Part shown: positions 1-7,311 of the stretch, in pieces
How the letters are laid out: every line of letters begins with the position of its first letter
Numbering within the stretch: position 1 is the first letter of the stretch
NCBI GenBank assembly: GCA_964618855.1
Contig: CAZUCD010000024.1
Span: 1 to 32,874 of the forward strand
Reading direction: 5' to 3'
Source of the DNA: CAZUCD01 sp964618855
Lineage (GTDB): Bacteria > Sumerlaeota > Sumerlaeia > SLMS01 > JANRJK01
DNA: 32,874 nt
Notes under the pieces: model-generated
Told to the model about the DNA's origin: nothing
The model's input: the letters and a program-made list of their open reading frames with translations, nothing else
The model's database searches: none
Made by a program: the position numbers and the translations under genes

Positions 1-134
1 AACGCGTCGCCCGGGCGGACTTCTTTTGTTTCCGGCACCTTCGTCACCAGCAGGCAGGCCGCAACAAACGGAAGGGGCGCAGGAGACCCGGCCGGATCCC
101 CTGCGCCCCTCGTCCCGATTGCCAAACCCTGAGG
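1..134. other. Non-coding left edge of the window
   Basis: No convincing coding sequence is visible in the first 134 bases. The only recognisable structure is the hairpin downstream of rpsA, listed separately. The first 60 bases could belong to the flank of a gene beyond the window edge, but nothing identifies it. Confidence 0.5.
73..110 (-). terminator. Hairpin terminator after rpsA
   Basis: A perfect 11-bp inverted repeat (AGGGGCGCAGG at 73-83, CCTGCGCCCCT at 100-110) encloses a 16-nt loop. It lies 25 nt beyond the rpsA stop. Read on the minus strand, the stem is followed by a T-enriched tract (TTCCGTTTGTTG). This fits a rho-independent terminator closing the cmk-plsC-rpsA unit. The T-tract is not pure, so termination efficiency is uncertain. 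Confidence 0.65.
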
Positions 135-2009
135 TTAGTCCTTCTTGCGAATCTCCCGAAGAGCGTCGCCCAAGGTGTTGAAGTTCGCCGAGGCGGGGTC
201 CTTCATGAGTTTCATCATCTCGACGTTGACTCCCCCCCGTCCGCCGCCACGGGAGCGATCGTCGCGTCCACCACCGCGGGGGCCGCGGCGATCACCGCTC
301 CGCTCGGGGCGTTCCCCGCGCTCGGGACGATCGCTGCGCTCCGGGCGATCCTCGCCGGAGGAGGGACGGAGAACCTCTCGCCGCGACAGGGAAATCTTCC
401 GCGTCTTGGGCTCGTACTTCAGGATCTTGACCTCGATATCCTGGCCAAGGGTGAGGGCCTTCTCCGGCAACTCGATGCGCTGCACGTCGATCTGGCTGAT
501 GTGGATGAGACCTTCAAGGCCATCGGACAGCTCGACGAAGGCGCCGAACGGGGCAAAGCGCGTGACCTTGCCCGTGACTATGTCGCCCACGGGGTGGTTG
601 CGCTGGTAGATGTCGTAGGGCGACTCGGCGAGCTGCTTGATGCCAAGGGAGAGGCGGCGGTTCTCGGGGTCTGCCTTGAGCACCACGGCATCCACGGTTT
701 CGCCAACCTTCAGGACGTCCTTCGGATGGTTGAGCCGACGGTCCCACACGATGTCGCTGACGTGGATCATGCCCTCGAGCGTCTCGTCGATCTTGACGAA
801 GGCGCCGTAGTTGGTGAGTGAGGTGATCGTGCCGGAAACGCGCGAGCCAACCGGGTACTTCGACTCGACGGCGGACCACGGGTCCCCTGCGATTTGCTTG
901 AGGCCGAGCGAGATGCGCCGCTTCTCTCGGTCAACCTCGAGGATCTGCGCGGTGATCGATTGGCCGACGGCCACGTAGTCGGTCGGCTTCTTCGAGCCAA
1001 GGCTCCAGCTCATGTCGCTGGCGTGGACCATGCCGGTCACACCCTCCTCGAGGTGCACGAAGGCACCGTACTGCTGGATTGAGACGACCGAGCCCTGGGT
1101 GATCTCGCCGACCTTGTAGCGCGATTCGATGTTCTCCCACGGATCGGGGGCGACGCGCTTGCGGGAAAGCGTGATCTTGCCAGAGTCGGGATCCACGCGG
1201 GTGATGACGACGGAGATGGAGTCGCCCGGCTTGACGATGCGCGAGGGCGGCGTTCCGCGGTCGTAGCTGACTTCCTCGCGCGGGACGAAGCCGTCGATGC
1301 CGCCGAGGTCGACGAAAACGCCGAACTCCAGTGCGCTCTTCACCTTGCCGGTGACCGTCTTGCCGACCTCGAGCTTGTCGATGACAGCGCGGCGGTCCGC
1401 CTCGCGGCGCTCGAACAGGAGCTGCCGGCGCGAGAGGACGGCGCGGTGGCGCTTCTGGTCGTACTCGATGACGTACGCCTCCATTTCCTGGCCGAGGAGG
1501 GAGTTCAGGTCGGGGATCTTGAAGAGGTCGATCTGGCTTGCGGGCATGAATGAGGGCAGCCCGACGTCGAGCATGATGCCGCCCTTGACGATGCCGATAA
1601 CGCGGCCCTTGAGGGCGCGCTTCTCCTCGAATGCCTTCGCGACGACGTCGCGCGCGAGGCGGTGGCGCGCCTCGCGATGGCTGAGCCGCGGCGTACCGTC
1701 GCCGCTGCGTGCGCTGTACTGCACGACGGGGATGCGCTGGCCAACCTCCACGAGGAGCTTGTCCCCGATCTTGATGAACTCGTCGACCGGGATGAAGGCC
1801 TCGGCCTTCGCGCCGGCATCCACGAGGACGCCATCGGCGCGGACGTTCACGACGGTGACTTCGGTCAACTCCCCGCCGGACGTGTCCTCGCCGGAGGGCG
1901 GGAGGTGATGTTCGAGGTAGGCCTCGAAGATCGCGTCCTCAGCCGCGGTGGCCGCGTCGTTGGGGTTGTTGGATTCGGAGGGGTTGGCGTTCCGCGTCTC
2001 GGCTTCCAT
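135..2009 (-). CDS. rpsA: 30S ribosomal protein S1
   Basis: S1 binds mRNA on the 30S subunit and helps recruit transcripts that have weak Shine-Dalgarno sequences. Six S1/OB-fold repeats are visible in the 624-residue product, at about residues 48-112, 129-195, 213-284, 300-372, 385-457 and 472-544. Repeats 3-6 carry the classic signatures (GxVFVDL, YGAFV, GMIHVSD, FGAFVEL, GLIHISQ). Residues about 548-594 form an Arg/Gly/Pro tail with repeated RPER units and RGGGRGG boxes. A conserved-looking end (FNTLGDALREIRKK) follows. The reading frame is open upstream to 2123. ATG at 2009 is chosen because the N-terminus is then free of the low-complexity extension and a GGAG lies 13 nt upstream. This is the last gene of the cmk-plsC-rpsA cluster, an arrangement known in several phyla, and it is followed by a hairpin terminator. 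Confidence 0.96.
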   Translation of the reverse strand: MEAETRNANPSESNNPNDAATAAEDAIFEAYLEHHLPPSGEDTSGGELTEVTVVNVRADGVLVDAGAKAEAFIPVDEFIKIGDKLLVEVGQRIPVVQYSARSGDGTPRLSHREARHRLARDVVAKAFEEKRALKGRVIGIVKGGIMLDVGLPSFMPASQIDLFKIPDLNSLLGQEMEAYVIEYDQKRHRAVLSRRQLLFERREADRRAVIDKLEVGKTVTGKVKSALEFGVFVDLGGIDGFVPREEVSYDRGTPPSRIVKPGDSISVVITRVDPDSGKITLSRKRVAPDPWENIESRYKVGEITQGSVVSIQQYGAFVHLEEGVTGMVHASDMSWSLGSKKPTDYVAVGQSITAQILEVDREKRRISLGLKQIAGDPWSAVESKYPVGSRVSGTITSLTNYGAFVKIDETLEGMIHVSDIVWDRRLNHPKDVLKVGETVDAVVLKADPENRRLSLGIKQLAESPYDIYQRNHPVGDIVTGKVTRFAPFGAFVELSDGLEGLIHISQIDVQRIELPEKALTLGQDIEVKILKYEPKTRKISLSRREVLRPSSGEDRPERSDRPERGERPERSGDRRGPRGGGRDDRSRGGGRGGVNVEMMKLMKDPASANFNTLGDALREIRKKD

Positions 2010-2085
2010 GGAAAGGCGTTTGCTCCGTGCTGCCTGTGGTGTCGGTTTGGTCGCTGCGTGGCGTTCCCGGGCCGCCTGCGGCGGA

Positions 2086-2793
2086 TCAGGGTTTCGCGTT
2101 GGCAATCGCACGCATGGTTTCATCGGCTACCACGCGATACAACGCCTTTTTTTCTTGGGGCAGATTCGGAATCCCGGCCACAAGAAATGGACGCCCGATG
2201 TTGAGGGTTACCTTCGCGGGCCTCGGAAACCACGCCCCCTTCGGCAGCGCCTCGAACGTCCCCTCGATGAGGATCGGCACGATCGGGACATTCTCCACCG
2301 CGCATGCGATCATCGCCATCCCCGGATTCGCCTCCCGGAGCTTCCCGTCGGGGGAGCGCGTCCCCTCCGGGAACAATCCGAAGGGCATGCCCAGCTTGAG
2401 CACGTCCACGGCGATGTTGATCGCGTTGCGGTCCGCGAGGCCACGCTTCACGGGGAAGCCCCCGATCAGGCGGATCCACGCCCCGAGGACCGGGATGCCC
2501 ATCAGCTCCGCCTTCGCCATCACCTTGGGGTAGCGGATGTCGCTGGCGCCGATGACGAGCGGATCGAGGTCGCTCGAGTGGTTCATGGCCAGGATGACAG
2601 GGCCGGTTGGCGGGATGTTCTCGATCCCGTTGGTGGTCATGCGGAAGTAAGTCTTGAAGATGAACTTGAACAACTGGCGGGAGAGCCAGCGTCCCAAGCG
2701 CCGAATGGGACCCGGATAGGCGAGAATCTCCAGGTCGCGGCGGTACTTCTCGTCGCGGTGCCCCGCGACGGATTCGATGGCCGCGCGGCTCAC
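2086..2793 (-). CDS. plsC: 1-acyl-sn-glycerol-3-phosphate acyltransferase
   Basis: Predicted to acylate lysophosphatidic acid at sn-2 to give phosphatidic acid at the inner membrane. The 235-residue product has the acyltransferase HX4D box (NHSSDLDPL) and the FPEGTRS substrate-binding motif. It also has a KRG motif (FPVKRG) and an N-terminal amphipathic or membrane-associating stretch (LSRQLFKFIFKTYF). GTG at 2793 is chosen because it overlaps the cmk stop as GTGA, the coupling style used throughout this window. An AGG lies five bases upstream. Open frame continues to 2910 but runs into the cmk C-terminus. It sits between cmk and rpsA, 76 nt before rpsA. Family membership is clear; specificity for lysophosphatidate is inferred from the family and context. 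Confidence 0.92.
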   Translation of the reverse strand: MSRAAIESVAGHRDEKYRRDLEILAYPGPIRRLGRWLSRQLFKFIFKTYFRMTTNGIENIPPTGPVILAMNHSSDLDPLVIGASDIRYPKVMAKAELMGIPVLGAWIRLIGGFPVKRGLADRNAINIAVDVLKLGMPFGLFPEGTRSPDGKLREANPGMAMIACAVENVPIVPILIEGTFEALPKGAWFPRPAKVTLNIGRPFLVAGIPNLPQEKKALYRVVADETMRAIANAKP

Positions 2794-3538
2794 CGACCTA
2801 TGATTGCGGAGGCGCGGACCCGCCCCGCGAGCATGTCCACCACGTCGTCGAGGGACATGGGGGTCGTGTCCACTTCCTCGGCGTCGGGCGCATGGGTGAG
2901 TGCGCCCCACTCGCGCATGCGGTCGCGGCGGTCGCGCTCCTCCAGGTTGCGGAGGATGACCTCGACGGGCTCACGCAGCTCCTTCGCGAGTCCCGCGACC
3001 ATCGGNNNNNNNNNNTGAGCTGCTCGGCGCGCCGCTGGGCGCGCACGCGGGCGTCCGCGTTCAGGTAGAACTTGAATGGGGCATCCGGGAAGACAACGGT
3101 CGCCATGTCGCGCCCCTCCGCAACCACAGGATGCCGGAGGCCGAGTTCGCGCTGTTCGGGGACGAGGGCCGCGCGGACCTCGCGGTTGTCCGCCACTGCA
3201 AACACGTGGCGGCTGACGCGTTCCTCCCTGATCTGTGGGGGAAGCGGCTTTCCATCGACGAGCAACTGGCCCTCGGGGTCCCAGTCGAACCTGAGCCGGC
3301 GCGCGACATTTGCGGCGTATTCGCGGTCCTCGATGCCCCCCGGGTTCGAGAGCACCTCCAGCGTCACCATGCGGTACATCGCGCCGGTGTCCAAGTGGTG
3401 CCATCCGAGCCGCCGCGCGAGCTGGCGTGCGACGGAGGACTTGCCGGAGCCGACGGGCCCATCAATCGCCACCACGAGCGGGATTTTCACGGGGGTGGCC
3501 ATCGGCAGGGGGGAGTCGAGAGAGGTCATGCCTTGCAT
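2790..3538 (-). CDS. cmk: Cytidylate kinase (interrupted by an assembly gap)
   Basis: Phosphorylates CMP and dCMP using ATP. The N-terminal part has the P-loop GPVGSGKSS, the DTGAMYR segment and the nucleotide-binding AEGRDMATVVFPDAPFKFYL block. The C-terminal part has the LEERDRRDRMRE lid region and ends RASAIIGR. The two parts lie in different minus-strand frames on either side of ten Ns at 3006-3015. They join if the true gap is 2 modulo 3 (for example 8 or 11 nt), so the shift is most likely an artefact of gap padding and not a mutation. Start choice is uncertain: ATGs at 3538, 3529 and 3502 are all in frame and none has a strong Shine-Dalgarno sequence. The stop overlaps the GTG of plsC. 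Confidence 0.9.
3006..3015. other. Assembly gap (ten Ns) inside cmk
   Basis: Ten unresolved bases. The two halves of cmk are in different frames around it, so ten is probably placeholder padding and not a measured length. Confidence 0.98.
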
Positions 3539-3704
3539 CGGCAGGATGTTCCCGGCGCTGGGCCGTGCGCCGCAACCGCGAAGAGTCATCCGGGGCGCGC
3601 CACGCGACCCGGGGGGAGGGGCGGCACGCTTTCTCTTGAGCGGCCCTCGCGGCGGGGGCTTGATGGTGCCGGGCGGGAGCGCCCACACGATGGAAGAGGC
3701 CGCA
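3539..3704. other. Divergent intergenic region, cmk / proline-rich protein
   Basis: This 166-bp region separates the minus-strand cmk unit from the plus-strand genes and should hold promoters for both directions. It is very GC-rich. I see no good -35/-10 pair on either strand and no terminator, so no promoter is called. Confidence 0.4.
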
Positions 3705-4451
3705 ATGCAAGGGGATGCCGAGGAGAGGTTCGCGCCGCTGACATGGCGCGCGCCGGCCGGGGCTCGCGTGTACGGTCGTGAACACGACGCCCCCATCCCC
3801 TCCGATGCCCCCATCGATTCGGGTCCGATCAGGGCCCTGCAGGCTTGGCGTGCCGATCCACGATCCTTCACGCCGACCATGCCCCCTCCCTTCGCGCCCG
3901 TCTCGGAGCAGGCCGCAAGCCCGCCACACCTGCCGGTCCCCGTGCCGCCACCCATGCCGGCATCGCGCGCGTGGCCGGTACACTTGGGACCTGCCCGACC
4001 CGGCCTTCCGGCCGGATCCCCTCCGGAAGACGCCGCTGCGCACCAACATGCAACCCATCCGCCCGAGGCGCAATCGTGGGCACCGCCGCCGGTCGAGTGG
4101 CGGCCGCCACCTTCCGCCCCTCTCCCGAAACCGGTCCAGCCGCACGAACTGCCCGAGGAGGTGGATGTCGTAGAAGAGGCGGCTCCCTCAGCATTCGAGG
4201 GCGAGGTGAACCTCGCGGCGATCGAGAGCGCCCGCAGCTTGGCGTGGACCGCGGTGGCGCTCGCGCTCTTCCTTCCTCCGGTGGGTATCGGAGTCGGATG
4301 GTTCTGCCTCGGCATTGCGAGGCGCAGCAGCGGCCTGCCGGGGTGCGCCGCGGCAGCGTCCCGGTTGCGCGTCCTTGCGTTGCTGTCGCTGCTGCTTGGG
4401 TGCGCGGCGCTGACCGCATGGATCGTGCTGCTCGTGGCCGTATCGCGGTGA
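3705..4451 (+). CDS. Proline-rich protein with C-terminal two-TM (DUF4190-like) domain
   Basis: A 248-residue protein of unknown function. The first ~165 residues are Pro/Ala-rich and probably disordered, with runs such as PVPVPPPMPASRAWP and PPPVEWRPPPSAPLPKP, followed by an acidic stretch (ELPEEVDVVEEA). The C-terminus has two hydrophobic segments (LAWTAVALALFLPPVGIGVGWFCLGIA and LRVLALLSLLLGCAALTAWIVLLVAV). They are separated by a basic loop, resembling the DUF4190 membrane hairpin. ATG 3705 is preferred because GAAGAGG lies five bases upstream; in-frame ATGs at 3690 and 3663 are alternatives. The stop overlaps the GTG of the downstream GT-C gene, so the two are probably translationally coupled. 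The cytoplasmic proline-rich arm suggests a protein-interaction or scaffold role, but that is only inference. Confidence 0.7.
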   Translation: MQGDAEERFAPLTWRAPAGARVYGREHDAPIPSDAPIDSGPIRALQAWRADPRSFTPTMPPPFAPVSEQAASPPHLPVPVPPPMPASRAWPVHLGPARPGLPAGSPPEDAAAHQHATHPPEAQSWAPPPVEWRPPPSAPLPKPVQPHELPEEVDVVEEAAPSAFEGEVNLAAIESARSLAWTAVALALFLPPVGIGVGWFCLGIARRSSGLPGCAAAASRLRVLALLSLLLGCAALTAWIVLLVAVSR

Positions 4452-7105
4452 GCGAAAGCGAACAGCAGGCCGCGCCGGCGGGGGCGCGTCGCTCGATGCA
4501 GCCCATGGCGATTGGCTTCGCGGCCGTCGCCGTCGCGTGGATCGCGGCGCACGTCGCATGGTTTTGGCGCCTGCATGAGGGGCTCTGGCGGGTGGACCTT
4601 GATGGCCCCAACGGACCATCCGGGCCCTGGGGCGTCTTCTCCGCGCTGTCTCTTCCGTGGACGTTTTCGCTGGAGAACTCCCAGCCGGCCGAACTGGCGC
4701 GTGCCCTCGCGGTCCTGGCCCTGACGCAATTGCTCGGTCTCCTGCTCCTGAGGTGCCTGCAGGTCTACCTGAGGCCGCTGCCGCGCCACGCGATGGCGCT
4801 TGTGCTAGGCGTAGGCGCCTCCGGGATTGCATTCGAGCTCGCCACGATGGCGCACCTCCTGCGCCCCGCCGTGGTCTGGGGCATCTGGGTGGTGCTCATC
4901 GCCGCTGCATTCCGCGTTGCCTCCAGGCGTGGGGACATCCCTGTCGCGCGGTGGTGGGGGAGTGGACCGACCGGCTTCACGATGGAAATGGTCGACCGCG
5001 AGGAATGGCCCGAGCATCTTCTGCGCTCCCGTTTCCAGCAGGACGACCTGCCCCCGACGGGCGTGATTCCGCGCGTGCTCGCATGGCTCGCATGGACCGC
5101 CGTAGCCATCATGACCCTGCTCACATTCTGGCACGCCATCACGCTGCCGGAGGGGTACTGGGACTCGCTGATCCTATACCTTGGCTATGCGAGGATGATC
5201 TTCCTCGAGCACTCCTTCCCCTTCAAGGCGGAGGCGCAAGTTGGCATCGGGCTCGGCGCGAACTACCCGCACCTCTTCCCGCTTTACGGCGCGGCGGCCA
5301 GCATGGCGTGGGGGGAATGGTCCGACCTGCACCAGCGGCTTCTCGCGCCGAGCGCGGGCCTCGCGGCGACAATTCTCGTCGGCGAAGCCGCGCGGATGGG
5401 CCTGAAGTCGGCGCTCGCCGGGGCCGTCGCCGCGCTGTTGTTTCGCCTGACCCCGAACATCATCGCGTACACAACCTACGCGTCGGACTATGCGCTGTCG
5501 CTTGCGATCGCGGGGGCTCTCCTCTTGGCAGTAGTGTACTTTGCCCGGACCCGGTCGAAGGGCGCGTTCGCACTCCTGGTCGCGGTTCCCGCGATCGGCA
5601 TGCACCTAAACTATCTGATGATCGCCTTCTGGGGACCCGCGCTGTTCGGCATGATGGCTGGACTGGCGGGACGCCGAGCGGGGGAGCGTGCGGAGGTGGA
5701 CGGTATCTACCCCGTTCCCGACAGCGGTCCGACGGAGGCGCCCCCCGGTCCCCCGGTATCGCCGGATGCACCGGGGCCGCTGGGCATCCTCGCAAACGGC
5801 TTCGCGTGGCGGACCTTGGTGGTCGCGTTGGTGCTCGGGAGCACCTGGCTCGCGCGCAACGCCGTCCTCACCGGGAACCCCGTCTACGCGTTCTTTCCAG
5901 AGGTCTTCACCAAGTCGGTGAGGGTGAATGTGGAAGTTCTGCGAAGCGCCGAATTGGAGTGGTTTCGCAACGGCGATGGCATCGGGCGGCTCGCCGAGGA
6001 CCATCGCGACCGTGAGCAGGGCGTTACCCGCGACGAGGCCGATCCCGGCTACCGCCGAAGTGCGACGCTTGCGGATCGGATATCGGCTTCCTGGCTATTC
6101 TGGACGGGATTCGAGTCGGTCCGGCTGGACGCCGCGGGACATCCGCGGTCCCGGGGTGATTGGCTCGGGCGCGCGTCCATCCTGATGGGTGGCCTCGGTG
6201 GTCGGGACGACCTCGGCTACATCCGCCACATCCACTCGTACAAGATGGCGCCGACCTTTCCCGGGTTCCTGCCCGTGGGACTGGCGCTGGGTCTCGCAAT
6301 CCTGGGACTCGGGCTCCGGCCATCCTCCACGCAGGCACCCGAGATGCGCGCCCTTCTTGTCGCTTCGCTGCTACTCTGCCTCGGCCTGCTCGCCTACATG
6401 TACCTGCTCGCGGACTTCTACTTGTACCAGATCATCCCCGTGGTTGCGCCAGCGGCGATCCTCGGGTCGCTGATCGTCTGGCTGCTGGAGGCCCAGCCGC
6501 GACCCGTCCGACTGGCCCTCGGCGGTGTCCTCGTCTGCGCACTGGGGGGAGCGGCCATTGTGCCGGGCATCGCCATGTCATTGATGAACTTCAAGATCAA
6601 CACCTCGCGGGAGATCGCCTTCCAGCGGTTCGACCAGGCGACACTCGTCGCGCTCCGCAATCCCGGCATGCCCCGTCGATTGTTCCACGAAGTCATCTAC
6701 GGCGATGACGTGGCGATGTGGGACTTCCTGAATGAGAATCTGCGCGGGGAGCGCATCCTGACTCACGAGAATCGCCATTACGTCCTCGACCCGTCGATCC
6801 GCCTCGTACACCTCGACGACTGGATCATCCAGCGCGGCTACGGGCGGGCGACACCGGCGGACACGCTCGCCTTCCTGCGCGACCAGGGATTGAAGTACTA
6901 CCTTTTTGTCCCCAACGAGCGTCGGCACCACGTCAACGCCCGGCTTGGGATGGACAGGGTCATCGCCGCCGGCCTCGCTCGAGAGGTCTACCGTTCGGGC
7001 GAGAACGTCCTTTACGCGCTCGCTCCCGAATCCGACCTTTCCGGGGACGATGCCGCCGGCCTTCGCCTCGAGCTGGAAGACACCGGGAAAGGCGCAGGAC
7101 CCTGA
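4448..7105 (+). CDS. Polytopic membrane protein, GT-C (GT39/ArnT-like) glycosyltransferase
   Basis: An 885-residue integral membrane protein with about a dozen hydrophobic segments. Its layout matches GT-C transferases, which move sugars from polyprenyl-phosphate donors on the outer face of the cytoplasmic membrane. The first large outer loop carries PEGYWDSLILYLGYARMIF, with D239 in the position of the catalytic or metal-associated Asp of this fold. From about residue 720 a soluble C-terminal domain follows, with WDFLNENLRGERILTHENRHYV and a segment ending LKYYLFVPNERRHH. GTG 4448 overlaps the preceding stop as GTGA. Upstream in-frame sequence only shadows the preceding gene. The acceptor is unknown; protein, lipid A or exopolysaccharide are all possible. 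Superfamily assignment is moderately confident, exact function is not. Confidence 0.75.
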   Translation: MSESEQQAAPAGARRSMQPMAIGFAAVAVAWIAAHVAWFWRLHEGLWRVDLDGPNGPSGPWGVFSALSLPWTFSLENSQPAELARALAVLALTQLLGLLLLRCLQVYLRPLPRHAMALVLGVGASGIAFELATMAHLLRPAVVWGIWVVLIAAAFRVASRRGDIPVARWWGSGPTGFTMEMVDREEWPEHLLRSRFQQDDLPPTGVIPRVLAWLAWTAVAIMTLLTFWHAITLPEGYWDSLILYLGYARMIFLEHSFPFKAEAQVGIGLGANYPHLFPLYGAAASMAWGEWSDLHQRLLAPSAGLAATILVGEAARMGLKSALAGAVAALLFRLTPNIIAYTTYASDYALSLAIAGALLLAVVYFARTRSKGAFALLVAVPAIGMHLNYLMIAFWGPALFGMMAGLAGRRAGERAEVDGIYPVPDSGPTEAPPGPPVSPDAPGPLGILANGFAWRTLVVALVLGSTWLARNAVLTGNPVYAFFPEVFTKSVRVNVEVLRSAELEWFRNGDGIGRLAEDHRDREQGVTRDEADPGYRRSATLADRISASWLFWTGFESVRLDAAGHPRSRGDWLGRASILMGGLGGRDDLGYIRHIHSYKMAPTFPGFLPVGLALGLAILGLGLRPSSTQAPEMRALLVASLLLCLGLLAYMYLLADFYLYQIIPVVAPAAILGSLIVWLLEAQPRPVRLALGGVLVCALGGAAIVPGIAMSLMNFKINTSREIAFQRFDQATLVALRNPGMPRRLFHEVIYGDDVAMWDFLNENLRGERILTHENRHYVLDPSIRLVHLDDWIIQRGYGRATPADTLAFLRDQGLKYYLFVPNERRHHVNARLGMDRVIAAGLAREVYRSGENVLYALAPESDLSGDDAAGLRLELEDTGKGAGP

Positions 7106-7176
7106 AGTCATGAACACGCGCCCATCTGTTGATTCACCCACACCCACCACGAAACCAACCTCGCCCTCACATGAGT

Positions 7177-7205
7177 CTTGACCGTCAAGGCGCCCCTGCT
7201 ACCCT
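7177..7205 (+). promoter_or_regulatory. Promoter of tRNA-Cys with palindromic -35 region
   Basis: A -35 hexamer TTGACC (7178-7183) and a -10 hexamer TACCCT (7200-7205) are separated by 16 nt. This puts transcription start about ten bases before the tRNA at 7222, the usual geometry of a tRNA promoter. The -35 lies inside a palindrome, CTTGAC-C-GTCAAG (7177-7189). The -10 matches consensus at only three positions (first, second and sixth). Confidence 0.55.
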
Positions 7206-7221
7206 TCGCACTCCTGACCGG

Positions 7222-7297
7222 GGTGCGGTACCCAAGTGGTTAAGGGGAAGGTCTGCAAAACCTTTATTCGGCGGTTCGACTCCGCCCCGCACCTCCA
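7222..7297 (+). tRNA. tRNA-Cys (GCA), CCA encoded
   Basis: A complete cloverleaf can be drawn. The acceptor stem is GGTGCGG (7222-7228) with CCGCACC (7287-7293). The D-arm contains AGTGGTTA. The anticodon stem AAGGT/ACCTT flanks loop CTGCAAA, with anticodon GCA at 7255-7257. The T-arm is GGCGG-TTCGACT-CCGCC. The discriminator is U73 (7294), the main identity base for cysteinyl-tRNA synthetase, and CCA follows in the genome at 7295-7297. The next reading frame starts only 14 nt downstream, with no terminator between. Confidence 0.96.
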
Positions 7298-7311
7298 CCC
7301 CCCTTTTTCTG

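Noticed and set aside
2790..3538. cmk as a frameshifted pseudogene
   Set aside because: All motifs are intact on both sides and the frame change coincides exactly with ten Ns, so an assembly artefact is the simpler explanation.
7110..7181. A 23-codon ORF just after the GT-C gene (MNTRPSVDSPTPTT...)
   Set aside because: No ribosome-binding site, low-complexity sequence, and its stop lies in the tRNA promoter. Not supportable as a gene.
7129..7311. An N-terminal extension of the C25 peptidase reading through the tRNA-Cys gene
   Set aside because: The frame is open, but it would translate a perfect tRNA cloverleaf. The extension has no signal-peptide character and is more likely open by chance.
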